Shown here: positions 51,847 to 61,174 of the stretch, piece by piece
Layout: the number at the start of each line of letters is the position of its first letter
Position numbering within the stretch: the first letter of the stretch is position 1
Assembly: GCA_964569695.1 (NCBI GenBank)
Contig: CAZMUA010000015.1
Coordinates: 1-64,000, forward strand
Reading direction: 5' to 3'
Source: UBA8106 sp964569695
GTDB taxonomy: Bacteria > Acidobacteriota > Vicinamibacteria > Vicinamibacterales > UBA823
Length of the DNA stretch: 64,000 nucleotides
Notes under the pieces: generated by a model
Seen by the model: the letters and a program-made list of their open reading frames with translations, nothing else
Databases searched by the model: none
What the model was told of the DNA's origin: nothing
Made by a program: the position numbers and the translations under genes

Positions 51847-52911
51847 TCACGTTTTCCTATCTCGACGCACCGCGTTTAGATTTGAACTTCGGCTTCGCGC
51901 ACTTAACATTCGACGGAGCGCTTGATCATCGTCTTCGTCATATACCTCGCCAAATACTTCCTCAATGATATCTTCAAGCGTAACTATGCCTAACCGTGCA
52001 CCATTCTGCTGATAGACCACCACGAGATGGCTTCGTTGTTCTTGCATGGTTCGAAGCACTTTCAATAACGGCTCTCCTTCAGCCACTGAAAGAACAGGAC
52101 GAATCAGTGAATGCCACGCCCGTTCATTCTCGACCATAAACGCCATAAACTCTTTAGTGTGCAGTAGGCCGGTTACCTCATTGTCGGAACCACAAACAGG
52201 AAGTCTGGTATGACCTGATGCATTTACAACTGATAGAACCTCTTCAGCCGACTGAGAAGACTCTGCAAACGTGACACGCTCCCACGGAAGTGTAATATCA
52301 CCGACAGTTAGTGTTTCGATATTGACCAGGTTGATAATGTAGCGCTGCTGCGCCTCAGTAAGATCTTCGGCTTCAACTGTCGATTGAGTTATCACCGTAG
52401 AACGTCCTATATCGGCAACTCTTAATACAAGCTTAGTCGACCACTCAAGCACCGTGACAGCCGGAGAAATAACGCGTTCAAAGGTTGGCAACCAAAGTGC
52501 TCCAGTCAAACCAATGCGGCGAGGGTTCCTGAGTGCGAACGCCTTCGGTGCGAGTTCTCCAAGAACGACCGTTAAATAAGTAAGTGGCACGACGACTAGA
52601 ATGATTGAAACTGGACCTGCCCACGATGAATGTAAGCCGACTTGGCTGACAAGTAATGGTCCCAAGGTGTCCTGAGAACCAACGCCTCCTACGGCACCAG
52701 ATATTAAGCCAACCGTCGTGATGCCGATCTGAATAACGGCCAACGTACGTTCCGGTTGCTCTCGTAGAGCCAGCAGACGAGCAGCTCTAAGATGGCCTGC
52801 GCCCCCCATAGCTCTTAGCTCCGGACGTCCAACAGAAACAAATGCCGTTTCAGTTGCCGAAAGTAAACCATTAATAAGCAGGCATAGTCCGATAATCAAA
52901 ATTTCGGTCAT
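51847..52911 (-). CDS. DUF21/CBS-domain (CNNM/hemolysin C-like) membrane protein, lacking the CorC domain
   Basis: 354 residues. The N-terminal DUF21 domain has four hydrophobic helices, opening with IIGLCLLINGLLSATETAFVS. A pair of CBS domains follows, marked by SGHTRLPVCGSDNEVTGLLH, VVYQQNGARLGIVTLEDIIE and EVFGEVYDEDD. Typical family members add a CorC/HlyC domain; this protein stops about 20 residues after the CBS pair, with no room for it. CNNM proteins transport magnesium or sodium; the role here is not proven. A GAGGG ribosome site precedes the ATG. Confidence 0.84.
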   Translation of the reverse strand: MTEILIIGLCLLINGLLSATETAFVSVGRPELRAMGGAGHLRAARLLALREQPERTLAVIQIGITTVGLISGAVGGVGSQDTLGPLLVSQVGLHSSWAGPVSIILVVVPLTYLTVVLGELAPKAFALRNPRRIGLTGALWLPTFERVISPAVTVLEWSTKLVLRVADIGRSTVITQSTVEAEDLTEAQQRYIINLVNIETLTVGDITLPWERVTFAESSQSAEEVLSVVNASGHTRLPVCGSDNEVTGLLHTKEFMAFMVENERAWHSLIRPVLSVAEGEPLLKVLRTMQEQRSHLVVVYQQNGARLGIVTLEDIIEEVFGEVYDEDDDQALRRMLSARSRSSNLNAVRRDRKT

Positions 52912-53113
52912 ATTGACCCTCTAATAGGCTTCTGCTGATAGTTGCATCCTTGTATTACTGTGCAGCCGACGAAAATACATACACATCCATCATAGCCCAC
53001 GCCGCCCACGCTTTAGCGACTGATAAAAAACCTGTAATAGTTGACATAAAGTAACAGGTCAAAGATGGCTACCTTTCATGGCAAGCATCATACGATCACA
53101 GTACAATCTATTC

Positions 53114-54160
53114 ATGATCGATCTCAGAAGCGACACCGTAACGCGGCCAACACCAGAAATGCGAGAAGCAATAGCCAGCGCCGAGGTTGGTGACGATGTA
53201 TATGGTGATGACCCAACAGTCCTAGCTCTAGAGCGTCGAACAGCTGACTTGCTCGGTAAAGAAGCTGCTATTTATATGCCAACGGGAACAATGACTAACC
53301 AAGTAGCACTTCGTACCCATACCGAACCTGGTGACGAAGTATTGACCGATTCACAAGCTCATGTTTCTCAAGCAGAAAGCGGCGCGGCGGCGGCCATCAA
53401 TGGAGTGATGCTTCGATATCTACCAAGCCAACGGGGTATTTTTGGAGGCGACGATGTTCGTCGAGCAATCTCTAGTCCACACAAGTTCAATCCGAAGACT
53501 TTGGGATCGCCGACGAGGCTCGTCTGGATCGAAAACACCCACAACGCAGGAGGCGGTAGCGTCTGGCCAATTGAACAAATTCAAGAAGTCACGGACACTG
53601 CACGAGAAATGGGACTGGCCTTGCACTTGGACGGCGCCAGATTGTGGCACGCCTCTGTCGCTTCAGGGGTCACTGAAGCTGAATACGCTAATCCATTTGA
53701 TAGTGTTAGCGTTTGTTTTTCCAAGGGACTAGGGGCTCCAGTGGGTTCTGCACTAGCTGGCACTGCAAAGTTTATAGCTCGAGCGAGACGCTTCAAAGCA
53801 ATGTTCGGCGGAGGTTTCCGACAGGCAGGTATCATCGCTGCTGGTGCAATATACGCCCTTGATCATCATCGCCCAGGCCTTGCTAATGACCATCGACACG
53901 CCAAGGTGTTCGCGGAGGGAATAGCACAACTACCAGGTATTGAAATTGATCCTACAGTAGTTGAAACCAACATCGTCAGATTCCGGATAACCTCATCCTC
54001 GGCTAGTCAGCTGGTCGAGTCTTGTTATGAAAAAGGCCTATATATGTTACCAACCGGGCCTGATAGTGTCCGTGCCATTATGCACCTGGATATTTCAGAC
54101 CAGCTAGCGCAAGAGGCAGTGAAAATCATTGAAACAGCCGTTAATCATTGTCTGTCGTGA
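53114..54160 (+). CDS. Low-specificity L-threonine aldolase
   Basis: PLP enzyme that splits threonine and related beta-hydroxy amino acids to glycine and aldehyde. I use the ATG at 53114, giving the family start MIDLRSDTVTRPTPEMREA; the frame is open 36 bases upstream. Key segments are VGDDVYGDDPTVLALE, EAAIYMPTGTMTNQVAL, ENTHNAGGGSVWPIEQI, LHLDGARLWHAS and the PLP lysine in SVCFSKGLGAPVGSALAG. The length of 348 residues is standard. It ends close to a small AAAACTG/CAGTTTT hairpin. Confidence 0.93.
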   Translation: MIDLRSDTVTRPTPEMREAIASAEVGDDVYGDDPTVLALERRTADLLGKEAAIYMPTGTMTNQVALRTHTEPGDEVLTDSQAHVSQAESGAAAAINGVMLRYLPSQRGIFGGDDVRRAISSPHKFNPKTLGSPTRLVWIENTHNAGGGSVWPIEQIQEVTDTAREMGLALHLDGARLWHASVASGVTEAEYANPFDSVSVCFSKGLGAPVGSALAGTAKFIARARRFKAMFGGGFRQAGIIAAGAIYALDHHRPGLANDHRHAKVFAEGIAQLPGIEIDPTVVETNIVRFRITSSSASQLVESCYEKGLYMLPTGPDSVRAIMHLDISDQLAQEAVKIIETAVNHCLS

Positions 54161-54177
54161 AAACTGGTCGCAGTGGC

Positions 54178-54194
54178 AAAACTGGTGCAGTTTT
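54178..54194 (+). terminator. Small AT-rich hairpin after threonine aldolase
   Basis: Arms AAAACTG and CAGTTTT with a GTG loop, 17 bases after the stop. The right arm's T-run could serve as a weak terminator tail; the stem is too short to be sure. Confidence 0.35.
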
Positions 54195-54323
54195 ATCACT
54201 GATCCCTCCTCCTTTAAAAATCTGTTGATTTATGGCGCCGGCAAGGCTAACTTCATGAATTAAGATATGCATGGTGGATGGGAACCATTCGCTTATGCAC
54301 AAAAATTAACCTGATACGGGGGG

Positions 54324-55166
54324 ATGCAGGCTATGGAAGTTGATCGCAGAGCATTCATGGCGTCAGTCGGCGGCGTAGCAGCTGCCGAGTTGTTGTCGCC
54401 AGAAGACCGCGCTGAAGCAATTGAACACTTCGCGTCGACGGAATTGGATAACTGGTACATTGACGAGTTTGGTGAAACTGGTGCTCTTTCACCAATACGA
54501 TCGCCACGATATCAGCAAGGTGGTGGTGGACAACAAGCTCCAGAAGGACCTCGCATGGCCCGTGGCACTGGTCGCATTTTCCAACCGCGTGAAGAACCGT
54601 GGCCCGAAATGCCAGCAAAGCCGACCCTCGTGGACTTCTTCCGGTATCGGTTCGCACCTGCGCAACACGTGATGCGTAGTGCAACCCGTGCGGTACAGAC
54701 GGGTCAACCTGAACGGACCGTGATGGCCTGTTTGCTACATGATGTGGCGCAAGCGATGTGCCGATCAGATCACGGCTATTGGGGTAATGCGCTATTTGCA
54801 CCCTATGTGGACGAACGTGTGAGTTGGGGTGTCAAATATCACCAAGCATTGCGTTTTTTCCCAGACCCAGCCGTGGGTTATGAGTATCCTGAATTTTACA
54901 ATCGGATTTTTGGTGAAGACTATGTGCCAGACGACTACATCAAGGCCGATTACAAGTACGCTCGGGAACACAAATGGTACATGGAATCCCGACTCGTCAC
55001 AATGAATGATGAATATGGTTTCGATCGATCGGTGTCCGTTTCATTAGAACCATTCATTGATGTCATCGGCCGTCAGTTTAAGCAGCCGAAGGAAGGGCTT
55101 GGGTTCGATAATAGTCCGTCCGCTCACATGTGGCGAACGCTCATCAATCCAGCTCGACCACTTTAG
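54324..55166 (+). CDS. Tat-like exported HD-domain protein, candidate PhnZ/MIOX-type diiron oxygenase
   Basis: 280 residues. The start has a twin-arginine-like motif (DRRAFMASVGGVAAA), though the hydrophobic stretch is short, so export is uncertain. The core looks like an HD-domain fold: H115 in APAQHVMRS, H139-D140 in ACLLHDVAQAM, H150 in SDHGYWGN, H173 in GVKYHQALRFF and D246 in EPFIDVIG. The spacing and the F-x-x-Y-V-D-x-x-V-x-W-x-x-K-x-H run resemble the PhnZ/TmpB family of diiron oxygenases more than ordinary HD phosphohydrolases. No close characterised relative is recognised. It is convergent with the CoA-ligase operon. Two in-frame ATGs (54324, 54333) are possible starts. Confidence 0.6.
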   Translation: MQAMEVDRRAFMASVGGVAAAELLSPEDRAEAIEHFASTELDNWYIDEFGETGALSPIRSPRYQQGGGGQQAPEGPRMARGTGRIFQPREEPWPEMPAKPTLVDFFRYRFAPAQHVMRSATRAVQTGQPERTVMACLLHDVAQAMCRSDHGYWGNALFAPYVDERVSWGVKYHQALRFFPDPAVGYEYPEFYNRIFGEDYVPDDYIKADYKYAREHKWYMESRLVTMNDEYGFDRSVSVSLEPFIDVIGRQFKQPKEGLGFDNSPSAHMWRTLINPARPL

Positions 55167-55188
55167 TTGAGTTATCTCTCTTAGCTAC

Positions 55189-55225
55189 AAAAAAAGGCCG
55201 AGGCTTTGCCTCGGCCTTTTTCTTT
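55189..55225. terminator. Strong bidirectional terminator
   Basis: A perfect nine-base stem GGCCGAGGC/GCCTCGGCC with a TTT loop is flanked by an A-run on the left (55189-55195) and a T-run on the right, so it works in both directions. It separates the HD-domain gene from the convergent acyl-CoA synthetase operon. Confidence 0.92.
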
Positions 55226-55241
55226 TTCGTCTACTTGTTCT

Positions 55242-57371
55242 CTACAGCAAACCAGCGGCTCTTGCCCACCGATACTTCGCCCCTAAGACATTAACTGGCA
55301 GCTGTGTCGTATAAGCATATGCAGGAATCCCATGCTCATAGAGATACTCTGAGGCTTCCTCTACCTCAACGTCTCCAACTAAAGATGCGACAATTGGTTT
55401 GTTAATACCTTGCGCCCGGGCTTCCTCCACAACCTCTGCTGCTAACTTGGCAAACACCATCGGTGGAGTGATGATGGTGTGCCAATAGCCCAAGATCAAG
55501 GCGTGGACCCGCTCATCTTCCAATCCGAGTTTGATGGTATTGCGGTAGGTTGTTGGCGGTTCCCCACCAGTAATGTCAACCGGATTACCAGCTGCACCAA
55601 ATGGTGGAATAAATTTACGGAATGCTGCGTCAAGATCCTGCGGCATGGCCATTAGTTGCAGGTCGTTATCGATACACGCATCAGACAGGAGTACCCCCGA
55701 ACCACCCGCACCAGTGATAATGACAATATTTTCACCCTTTGGGGTTGGCAAGATAGGTAAGCCCCGAGCGAACTGAAGCATGTCATTCAGCGTACGTGCT
55801 CGGATCACACCGGCCTGACGCAATACGTCCTCGTACACTGCATCATTTCCTGCAAGGGCACCGGTATGGGACGCAGCGGCCCGAGCTCCGAGGGCCGTTC
55901 GTCCAGCTTTTAAAACAATTACGGGCTTCTTTTTTGACACAACTTGAGCAACTTCAGCAAAAGCTCTGCCATCCTTAAGATCTTCGACGTGCATGGCAAT
56001 CACCTGTGTGTTCTCATCCTGCTCAAAGTACGTCAGGAGATCGTCCTCGTCGATATCTGATTTATTCCCAAGCCCAACAATGGCAGAAACTCCCATCTTC
56101 GCCGATCGACTGAAACCGATGATGGCCATCCCCACACCACCGCTCTGTGACGATAGAGCCGCGTGCCCTTTGACGTCGTACGGCGTGCAGAAAGTCGCAC
56201 AGAGATTCGCCGGCGTGTAGTAGAACCCGTAAATATTCGGGCCCATGACCCGCACGTTATGCTTCCGTGCAACTTCAACCATTTGACGTTGAAGTTCGTG
56301 TTCTCCAACTTCGGCAAATCCCGAGGGAATCATCACTGCGCCAGCAATTCCTTTTTGCCCAACTTCCTCAAGTGCACCAGCCACGAATTTCGCCGGAATC
56401 GCAAATACCGCAATGTCAACTTCTCCAGGAATGTCTTTTACACTCTTGAAGCAAGCGTGGCCCATGACTTCTGAGGCTTTCGGGTTAATTGGATAGATCT
56501 CACCCGCGTAGCCACCATTAATCAGGTTTTTCATCACAGAATTACCAATCTTGCCATCCTCCGCGGAGGCACCAATCACTGCAACCGCTTTCGGCTTCAT
56601 AATCCTGACCATCGACGCCAAAATTTCCTGCTGTGAAGGACGCGGGCGAGGTTCGGGGATTTCCTGTGCCAAGAGAATTCTCACATCGACTGCCGTTACT
56701 GATTCGCTCGTGGCCAGGACCGGATTTAGGTCTAATTCATGAATCTCTGGAAAATCCGCGATCAATGCCGAAACATTTTCGATGAGCTTCGCCAATGCAT
56801 TCCTATTCACTGGGTCAGCGCCACGAACGCCACGCAATACCTCGGCAGCCTTTATTCCATCGATCATTGAGAGTGCGTCCTCATGACTTGCTGGCGCTAA
56901 GCGAAAAGTTACATCCTTTAGCACCTCAACTAGGATGCCTCCGAGTCCAAACGCAACTAGCTTGCCAAAACTGGGATCGGTGACCGCTCCAACAATAACT
57001 TCCTGCCCTGGTGGCAACATTTGCTGCACCTGAACTCCCGCAATCTCGGCATCCGACTTGTACGCCTGTGCGTTCTTTATAATCGTGTCGTAGCCCTTGG
57101 ACACATCCGCAGCCGTGGTTAGATTCACCAAAACACCGCCTGCATCAGTCTTGTGCAAAATGTCCTTTGAGCTGACTTTGAGAACCACTGGATAGCCAAT
57201 TTCTTCTGCCAAGGTTGCTGCTTCATCACTCGACGTGGCTAGACCTTCTTGTGGAATCGAAATGCCGTAAGCATCCGAGACCTGCTTACTTTCGCTTGAA
57301 GTTAATGACGCCCGCCCAGCCGCGCGCGCGCCGTCTAATACCGCTTGAACTGCTACTCGATCATGACTCAT
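55242..57371 (-). CDS. ADP-forming acetate/acyl-CoA ligase (fused beta-alpha)
   Basis: 709 residues. The order is ATP-grasp domain first (residues ~1-230, with PVVLKVSSKDILHKTDAGGV), then the CoA-binding Rossmann domain (PKAVAVIGASAEDGKIGNSV, ~260-390), then the succinyl-CoA-ligase-like domain (SQSGGVGMAIIGF and the phosphohistidine in AAASHTGALAGND). This is the beta-alpha arrangement of NDP-forming acyl-CoA synthetases, which make or use acyl-CoA with ATP/ADP and phosphate. In this operon it might charge acetate, formate, glycolate or oxalate to CoA esters; the substrate is inferred only from neighbours. The stop is 17 bases after the terminator. Confidence 0.88.
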   Translation of the reverse strand: MSHDRVAVQAVLDGARAAGRASLTSSESKQVSDAYGISIPQEGLATSSDEAATLAEEIGYPVVLKVSSKDILHKTDAGGVLVNLTTAADVSKGYDTIIKNAQAYKSDAEIAGVQVQQMLPPGQEVIVGAVTDPSFGKLVAFGLGGILVEVLKDVTFRLAPASHEDALSMIDGIKAAEVLRGVRGADPVNRNALAKLIENVSALIADFPEIHELDLNPVLATSESVTAVDVRILLAQEIPEPRPRPSQQEILASMVRIMKPKAVAVIGASAEDGKIGNSVMKNLINGGYAGEIYPINPKASEVMGHACFKSVKDIPGEVDIAVFAIPAKFVAGALEEVGQKGIAGAVMIPSGFAEVGEHELQRQMVEVARKHNVRVMGPNIYGFYYTPANLCATFCTPYDVKGHAALSSQSGGVGMAIIGFSRSAKMGVSAIVGLGNKSDIDEDDLLTYFEQDENTQVIAMHVEDLKDGRAFAEVAQVVSKKKPVIVLKAGRTALGARAAASHTGALAGNDAVYEDVLRQAGVIRARTLNDMLQFARGLPILPTPKGENIVIITGAGGSGVLLSDACIDNDLQLMAMPQDLDAAFRKFIPPFGAAGNPVDITGGEPPTTYRNTIKLGLEDERVHALILGYWHTIITPPMVFAKLAAEVVEEARAQGINKPIVASLVGDVEVEEASEYLYEHGIPAYAYTTQLPVNVLGAKYRWARAAGLL

Positions 57372-57406
57372 GTGTACGTCCTCGCATCCTATGAACGATC
57401 ATGCAA

Positions 57407-58639
57407 TTAAATGGCGCCCTCTTCACGGGCCTTAGCAATCTCTGCACCACCATAGCCAACGACCTCCTCAAGAATTTCGTCGGTATGTTCACCGAGGCCT
57501 GGTGAAGTTTTCACCTCTACAGGTGAGTCCGACAAGTGCAACGGACATCCTACCGTTCGAAACGCGCCACGCTGCGGGTGCTCAACATCAACGACCATAC
57601 CTCGTGAGACAAGAGAACTATCTTCCATCAGTTCCTTAAGGCTCATAATTGGCCCACATGGTACATTTAGCTTATTGAGTGTCTTCATCACGTCGAGCTT
57701 GTCGTGTTTCTGTGTCCATTCCTCGATGATGCCAAAACACTCGTCGAGATGCGACAGTCGTGCTTCGGGCGTGGCGTAAGCTGAATCGGCGATGAGTTCC
57801 TGGCGACCCACCAAGTTCATTAGCGGCTCCCACCCTGGTGGCTGAATAATGACGTAGATGTAGTCATTTTGGCCTCCGCCCTTACATTTCAAAGCGTTCC
57901 CAGGTTGTCCGCCACCAGACGCATTCCCAGATCGCGGCACGGTGTCACCGAATTCCTTATTGGGATACTCCTTGAGTGGTCCGTGCTGTAGACGCTGTTG
58001 GTCACGCATTTTGACTCGGCACAAATTCATCACACAATCCTGCATCGCAACTTCGACACGCTGGCCACGGCCAGTTTTTTCTCTTTGAATGACTGCCGCA
58101 AGGAGTGCGGCAACTAAATGTATTCCCGTTCCTGAATCTCCAATCTGTGCACCTGTGCTTGTGGGTACTCCATCTGCCCAACCAGTTGTGCTCATCGAAC
58201 CACCCATCGCTTGTGCAACCGTCTCATAGGCCTTGCAATCAATATATGGGCCGGTCCCAAACCCCTTACCCGAAGCATAAATAATTCGAGGATTAATTGT
58301 ACGAATTGTCTCCCAAGTGAAACCTTGTCGGTCGAGGGCACCTGGCGCAAAATTTTCGACGAGGACGTCTGAAACAGCAATGAGTTTACGGAATATTTCC
58401 TTACCCTGGTCAGTCTTTGTGTTGAGGGTAATGCTTCGCTTATTACAGTTGAGCATCGTAAAGTAGAGGCTGTCGACATCTGGAATATCGCGCAACTGCG
58501 TGCGAGTAATGTCACCACGTCCCGGCAACTCCACCTTGATTACGTCAGCACCGAGCCACGCTAGAATTTGCGTGGCCGATGGCCCTAACTGGACATGGGT
58601 CATATCCAGAATGCGAAGTCCTTCCAGTGCTTTACTCAT
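57407..58639 (-). CDS. frc: Formyl-CoA:oxalate CoA-transferase-like (CaiB/BaiF class III)
   Basis: About 410 residues, strongly matching known formyl-CoA transferases: ILDMTHVQLGPSATQILAWLGADVIKVE, SLYFTMLNCNKRSITL, ENFAPGALDRQGFTWE, the catalytic aspartate in GAQIGDSGTGIHL, VAMQDCVMNLCRVKMRDQQRL, the glycine loop GNASGGGQPGNALKCKG and LNVPCGPIMSLKELM. These follow Oxalobacter Frc almost step by step. I use the ATG at 58639 with AGGTGA upstream; a GTG at 58651 is also in frame. It would swap CoA between formyl-CoA and oxalate. It sits directly after the ThDP lyase gene. Confidence 0.85.
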   Translation of the reverse strand: MSKALEGLRILDMTHVQLGPSATQILAWLGADVIKVELPGRGDITRTQLRDIPDVDSLYFTMLNCNKRSITLNTKTDQGKEIFRKLIAVSDVLVENFAPGALDRQGFTWETIRTINPRIIYASGKGFGTGPYIDCKAYETVAQAMGGSMSTTGWADGVPTSTGAQIGDSGTGIHLVAALLAAVIQREKTGRGQRVEVAMQDCVMNLCRVKMRDQQRLQHGPLKEYPNKEFGDTVPRSGNASGGGQPGNALKCKGGGQNDYIYVIIQPPGWEPLMNLVGRQELIADSAYATPEARLSHLDECFGIIEEWTQKHDKLDVMKTLNKLNVPCGPIMSLKELMEDSSLVSRGMVVDVEHPQRGAFRTVGCPLHLSDSPVEVKTSPGLGEHTDEILEEVVGYGGAEIAKAREEGAI

Positions 58640-58651
58640 AGTCTGATTCAC

Positions 58652-60376
58652 CTATTTGTACATCGTCTGGTTACGAGTACCTGGCGCCCACTCCTCACGG
58701 TCGACCCAGATATTAACAAGCGCTGAGGTTCCTGATTTGACGGCTTCACGGGCTCGGTCAAGCGCCGGCCTAATTTGATCTGGCTCACGCACCACTTCAC
58801 CGTGACCACCAAGCATTTCGGCAAACTTTTCGAAATCAACATCCCCCAAAAGATTTCCCACGTTGCCACGCTCAGCACCGTACTTATTAATTTGGCCACA
58901 GCGAATTTGGTTCATTGCGGAGTTGTTGCCAATAACTCCAAGGATTGGAAGCTTAAACCGCTGGCAGGTTTCCAAATCCCAACCAGTCAGAGTAAATGCT
59001 CCATCACCGAAATAACAAAGAACTTCCTTCTCGGGATGAGCATATTTCGCCGCCATGGCAAACGGAACTCCGACGCCTAAGGTTCCGAGCGGTCCGGGAT
59101 CCATCCAGTGCCCTGGCTGCCTCGGCTGAACAGCCTGCGCGGTGATCGTTACCACATCACCTCCGTCACCAATGTAGATGGTGTCCTCGGTTAGAAACTC
59201 GTTTAACTCGTAAGCAACACGATAAGGGTTTATCGGAACGTTAACGGACTTAAACGAAGGCATAAGCTTTTCATAAGCAACGTGCTCAGCCTCACGTAGC
59301 TCGTCTAGCCAGCCTTGACGCCGTTTAGCGCCGTTGTCGACTGTCCCAGTAGTGGCCGCTAGCACTGCCGCAAGAACGCGTCCAATATCCCCAACTAGAC
59401 CGAAAGCAATATCTCGATTCTTTCCGACTGTTCGATAATCCAAGTCAATTTGGACAACCGTCGCATCATTACGCAGGCGTCGGCCGTATCCCATACGAAA
59501 ATCAAAAGGGGTGCCAACGATCACGATCACATCAGCTTTTTCGAAGGCCATCCGACGAGTTCGATGAAAGTGATGTGGATCGCCAGGGGGAAACGTGCCA
59601 CGCCCTGAACCATTCATGTAGGCTGGAATATTCAGCGTGCGTGCGAATTCTTTTGCTTCATCAGCCGCCCGACTTGTCCAAGTTTGAGAACCAAATAAAA
59701 CACAAGGCCGTTCAGCTTGCACAAGAAGATCGGCCAAGCGTTGAATATCATCAGTGTCAGCAAGCATCTTTGTCGATGCTCGGTAGTGACCAGCCTTCGG
59801 AATGCGTGCATTCTTGAAATCCACCTTACGATCGAGAACATCCCGAGGAATTTCTAGAAAGGAAGGACCTGGCGCACCGTTAAAACATTCGCGAAACGCC
59901 ATGGAGACCATGTCAGCGACACGCTCAGTCGAGGGTACGGTCGCGGAAAACTTAGTGATCGGGGAAAGAATATCAACATGTGGTAAATCTTGGAGCGATC
60001 CCATCTTGTGTTGCGTCAATGCCCCTTGCCCACCAATCATCAACATCGGACTTTCAGCCCTAAAAGCATTGGCGATACCCGTAATTGCATCGGTGGTTCC
60101 AGGTCCAGCCGTCACTACAGCACAACCCGGCTTTCCCGTCTGCCGAGAGTACCCATCAGCCGCATGCGCCGCAACCTGCTCATGACGAACGTCGATAATA
60201 TCAATGCCTTCATCGAGACAACCGTCGTAAATATCGATGATGTGACCACCACATAACGTAAAAATAACCTCGACGCCTTCGGCTTTAAGTGCCTTGGCCA
60301 CGAGATGTCCACCCGAAATTTGTTCTGATGCCACTTCGGTCGAGCCTAGCTTCTGTTTGGTTTCAGCAAGCGTCAT
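58652..60376 (-). CDS. ThDP-dependent 2-hydroxyacyl-CoA lyase / oxalyl-CoA decarboxylase-like enzyme
   Basis: 574 residues of the acetolactate-synthase superfamily. The ThDP-activating glutamate is in IDVRHEQVAAHAADGYSR, and the cofactor motif GDGAFTLTGWDLETCQRF ... NNSAMN binds ThDP-Mg. FTLCGGHIIDIYD and VVTAGPGTTDAITGIANA look more like the 2-hydroxyacyl-CoA lyase (HACL/ILVBL) branch than classical oxalyl-CoA decarboxylase. Directly downstream is a near-canonical formyl-CoA:oxalate CoA-transferase gene, so formyl-CoA is a likely product. The gene starts at ATG 60376 with GGAGAA upstream and runs to within one base of frc. Reaction direction and acyl substrate remain open. Confidence 0.78.
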   Translation of the reverse strand: MTLAETKQKLGSTEVASEQISGGHLVAKALKAEGVEVIFTLCGGHIIDIYDGCLDEGIDIIDVRHEQVAAHAADGYSRQTGKPGCAVVTAGPGTTDAITGIANAFRAESPMLMIGGQGALTQHKMGSLQDLPHVDILSPITKFSATVPSTERVADMVSMAFRECFNGAPGPSFLEIPRDVLDRKVDFKNARIPKAGHYRASTKMLADTDDIQRLADLLVQAERPCVLFGSQTWTSRAADEAKEFARTLNIPAYMNGSGRGTFPPGDPHHFHRTRRMAFEKADVIVIVGTPFDFRMGYGRRLRNDATVVQIDLDYRTVGKNRDIAFGLVGDIGRVLAAVLAATTGTVDNGAKRRQGWLDELREAEHVAYEKLMPSFKSVNVPINPYRVAYELNEFLTEDTIYIGDGGDVVTITAQAVQPRQPGHWMDPGPLGTLGVGVPFAMAAKYAHPEKEVLCYFGDGAFTLTGWDLETCQRFKLPILGVIGNNSAMNQIRCGQINKYGAERGNVGNLLGDVDFEKFAEMLGGHGEVVREPDQIRPALDRAREAVKSGTSALVNIWVDREEWAPGTRNQTMYK

Positions 60377-60411
60377 ATCAGTTCTCCGTTCTAGTTTCTA
60401 ATGTTCATTTT

Positions 60412-61101
60412 CTATGTCAGGTAACCAACATGCTGTTCAACATGCTTAGCCAAGTTAAGACTATGCTCACGTACAAGACGCTCAGCGACGTCAGTCTTTC
60501 GACTTTCAAGCGCCTCGATGATGTGCATGTGATCGATAATCGATTGATTCACTCGATCGCGATCGCCGATGGTCTGCATACGAATCGATCGCATGTGGAT
60601 GAACAGATTCTTAGCGATCCCGTTGAGTAATTTGCAATGACTTAATTGAAGCAACGCTTGATGAAATGAAATGTTCGTCAATGAATACTCATCAATTCTC
60701 GCCTTTAATTGGCCGCCATCGAAAGAGGCAAACATCTTGCGCAATGTTGAAATCTCCTCATTGCTCGCATTCTTGGTAATTAATCGTGCAGCCATACTTT
60801 CGAGCGCAGCCCAGACGGTAATCATTTCAAGGATTTCCGCCTTCGTCTTTCTAACGATGAACACGCCTTTCCGGGGGACCGTTCGAATGAATTCTTCCTG
60901 TTCCAAACGGGCTAAGGCTTCACGAATCGGTGTCCGGCTAACTCCTAACGCTTCGCCGAGTTGCCGCTCGTCAAGTCGAGGTTCCTTATCACCAGCGTAA
61001 ATGTTGACTGAGCAAATGGCTTCTTTCAGTCGAAGGTATATGCGATTCTTTAGAACTTCATTGTCCTCAAGAGGTTCAAGTTTTAGAGCAGTGCAATCCA
61101 T
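60412..61101 (-). CDS. GntR-family regulator with FCD effector domain
   Basis: 229 residues. The N-terminal winged helix is RLDERQLGEALGVSRTPIREALARLEQEEF, and the C-terminal part (from about residue 90) is the all-helical FCD ligand-binding domain of the FadR/VanR subfamily, with its metal-site histidines in LSHCKLL-type helices and REHSLNLAKHVEQH. It is first in a leftward operon with the ThDP lyase, CoA-transferase and CoA-ligase genes, so it very likely regulates them, probably by releasing DNA when an organic acid binds. A matching palindrome lies just upstream. Confidence 0.86.
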   Translation of the reverse strand: MDCTALKLEPLEDNEVLKNRIYLRLKEAICSVNIYAGDKEPRLDERQLGEALGVSRTPIREALARLEQEEFIRTVPRKGVFIVRKTKAEILEMITVWAALESMAARLITKNASNEEISTLRKMFASFDGGQLKARIDEYSLTNISFHQALLQLSHCKLLNGIAKNLFIHMRSIRMQTIGDRDRVNQSIIDHMHIIEALESRKTDVAERLVREHSLNLAKHVEQHVGYLT

Positions 61102-61174
61102 CAGACCCTAGTCGAGATTTGTCTAAGAATTTAACTTCGTTCAACTAAAATACTTATAAATGACTTATATTCTA

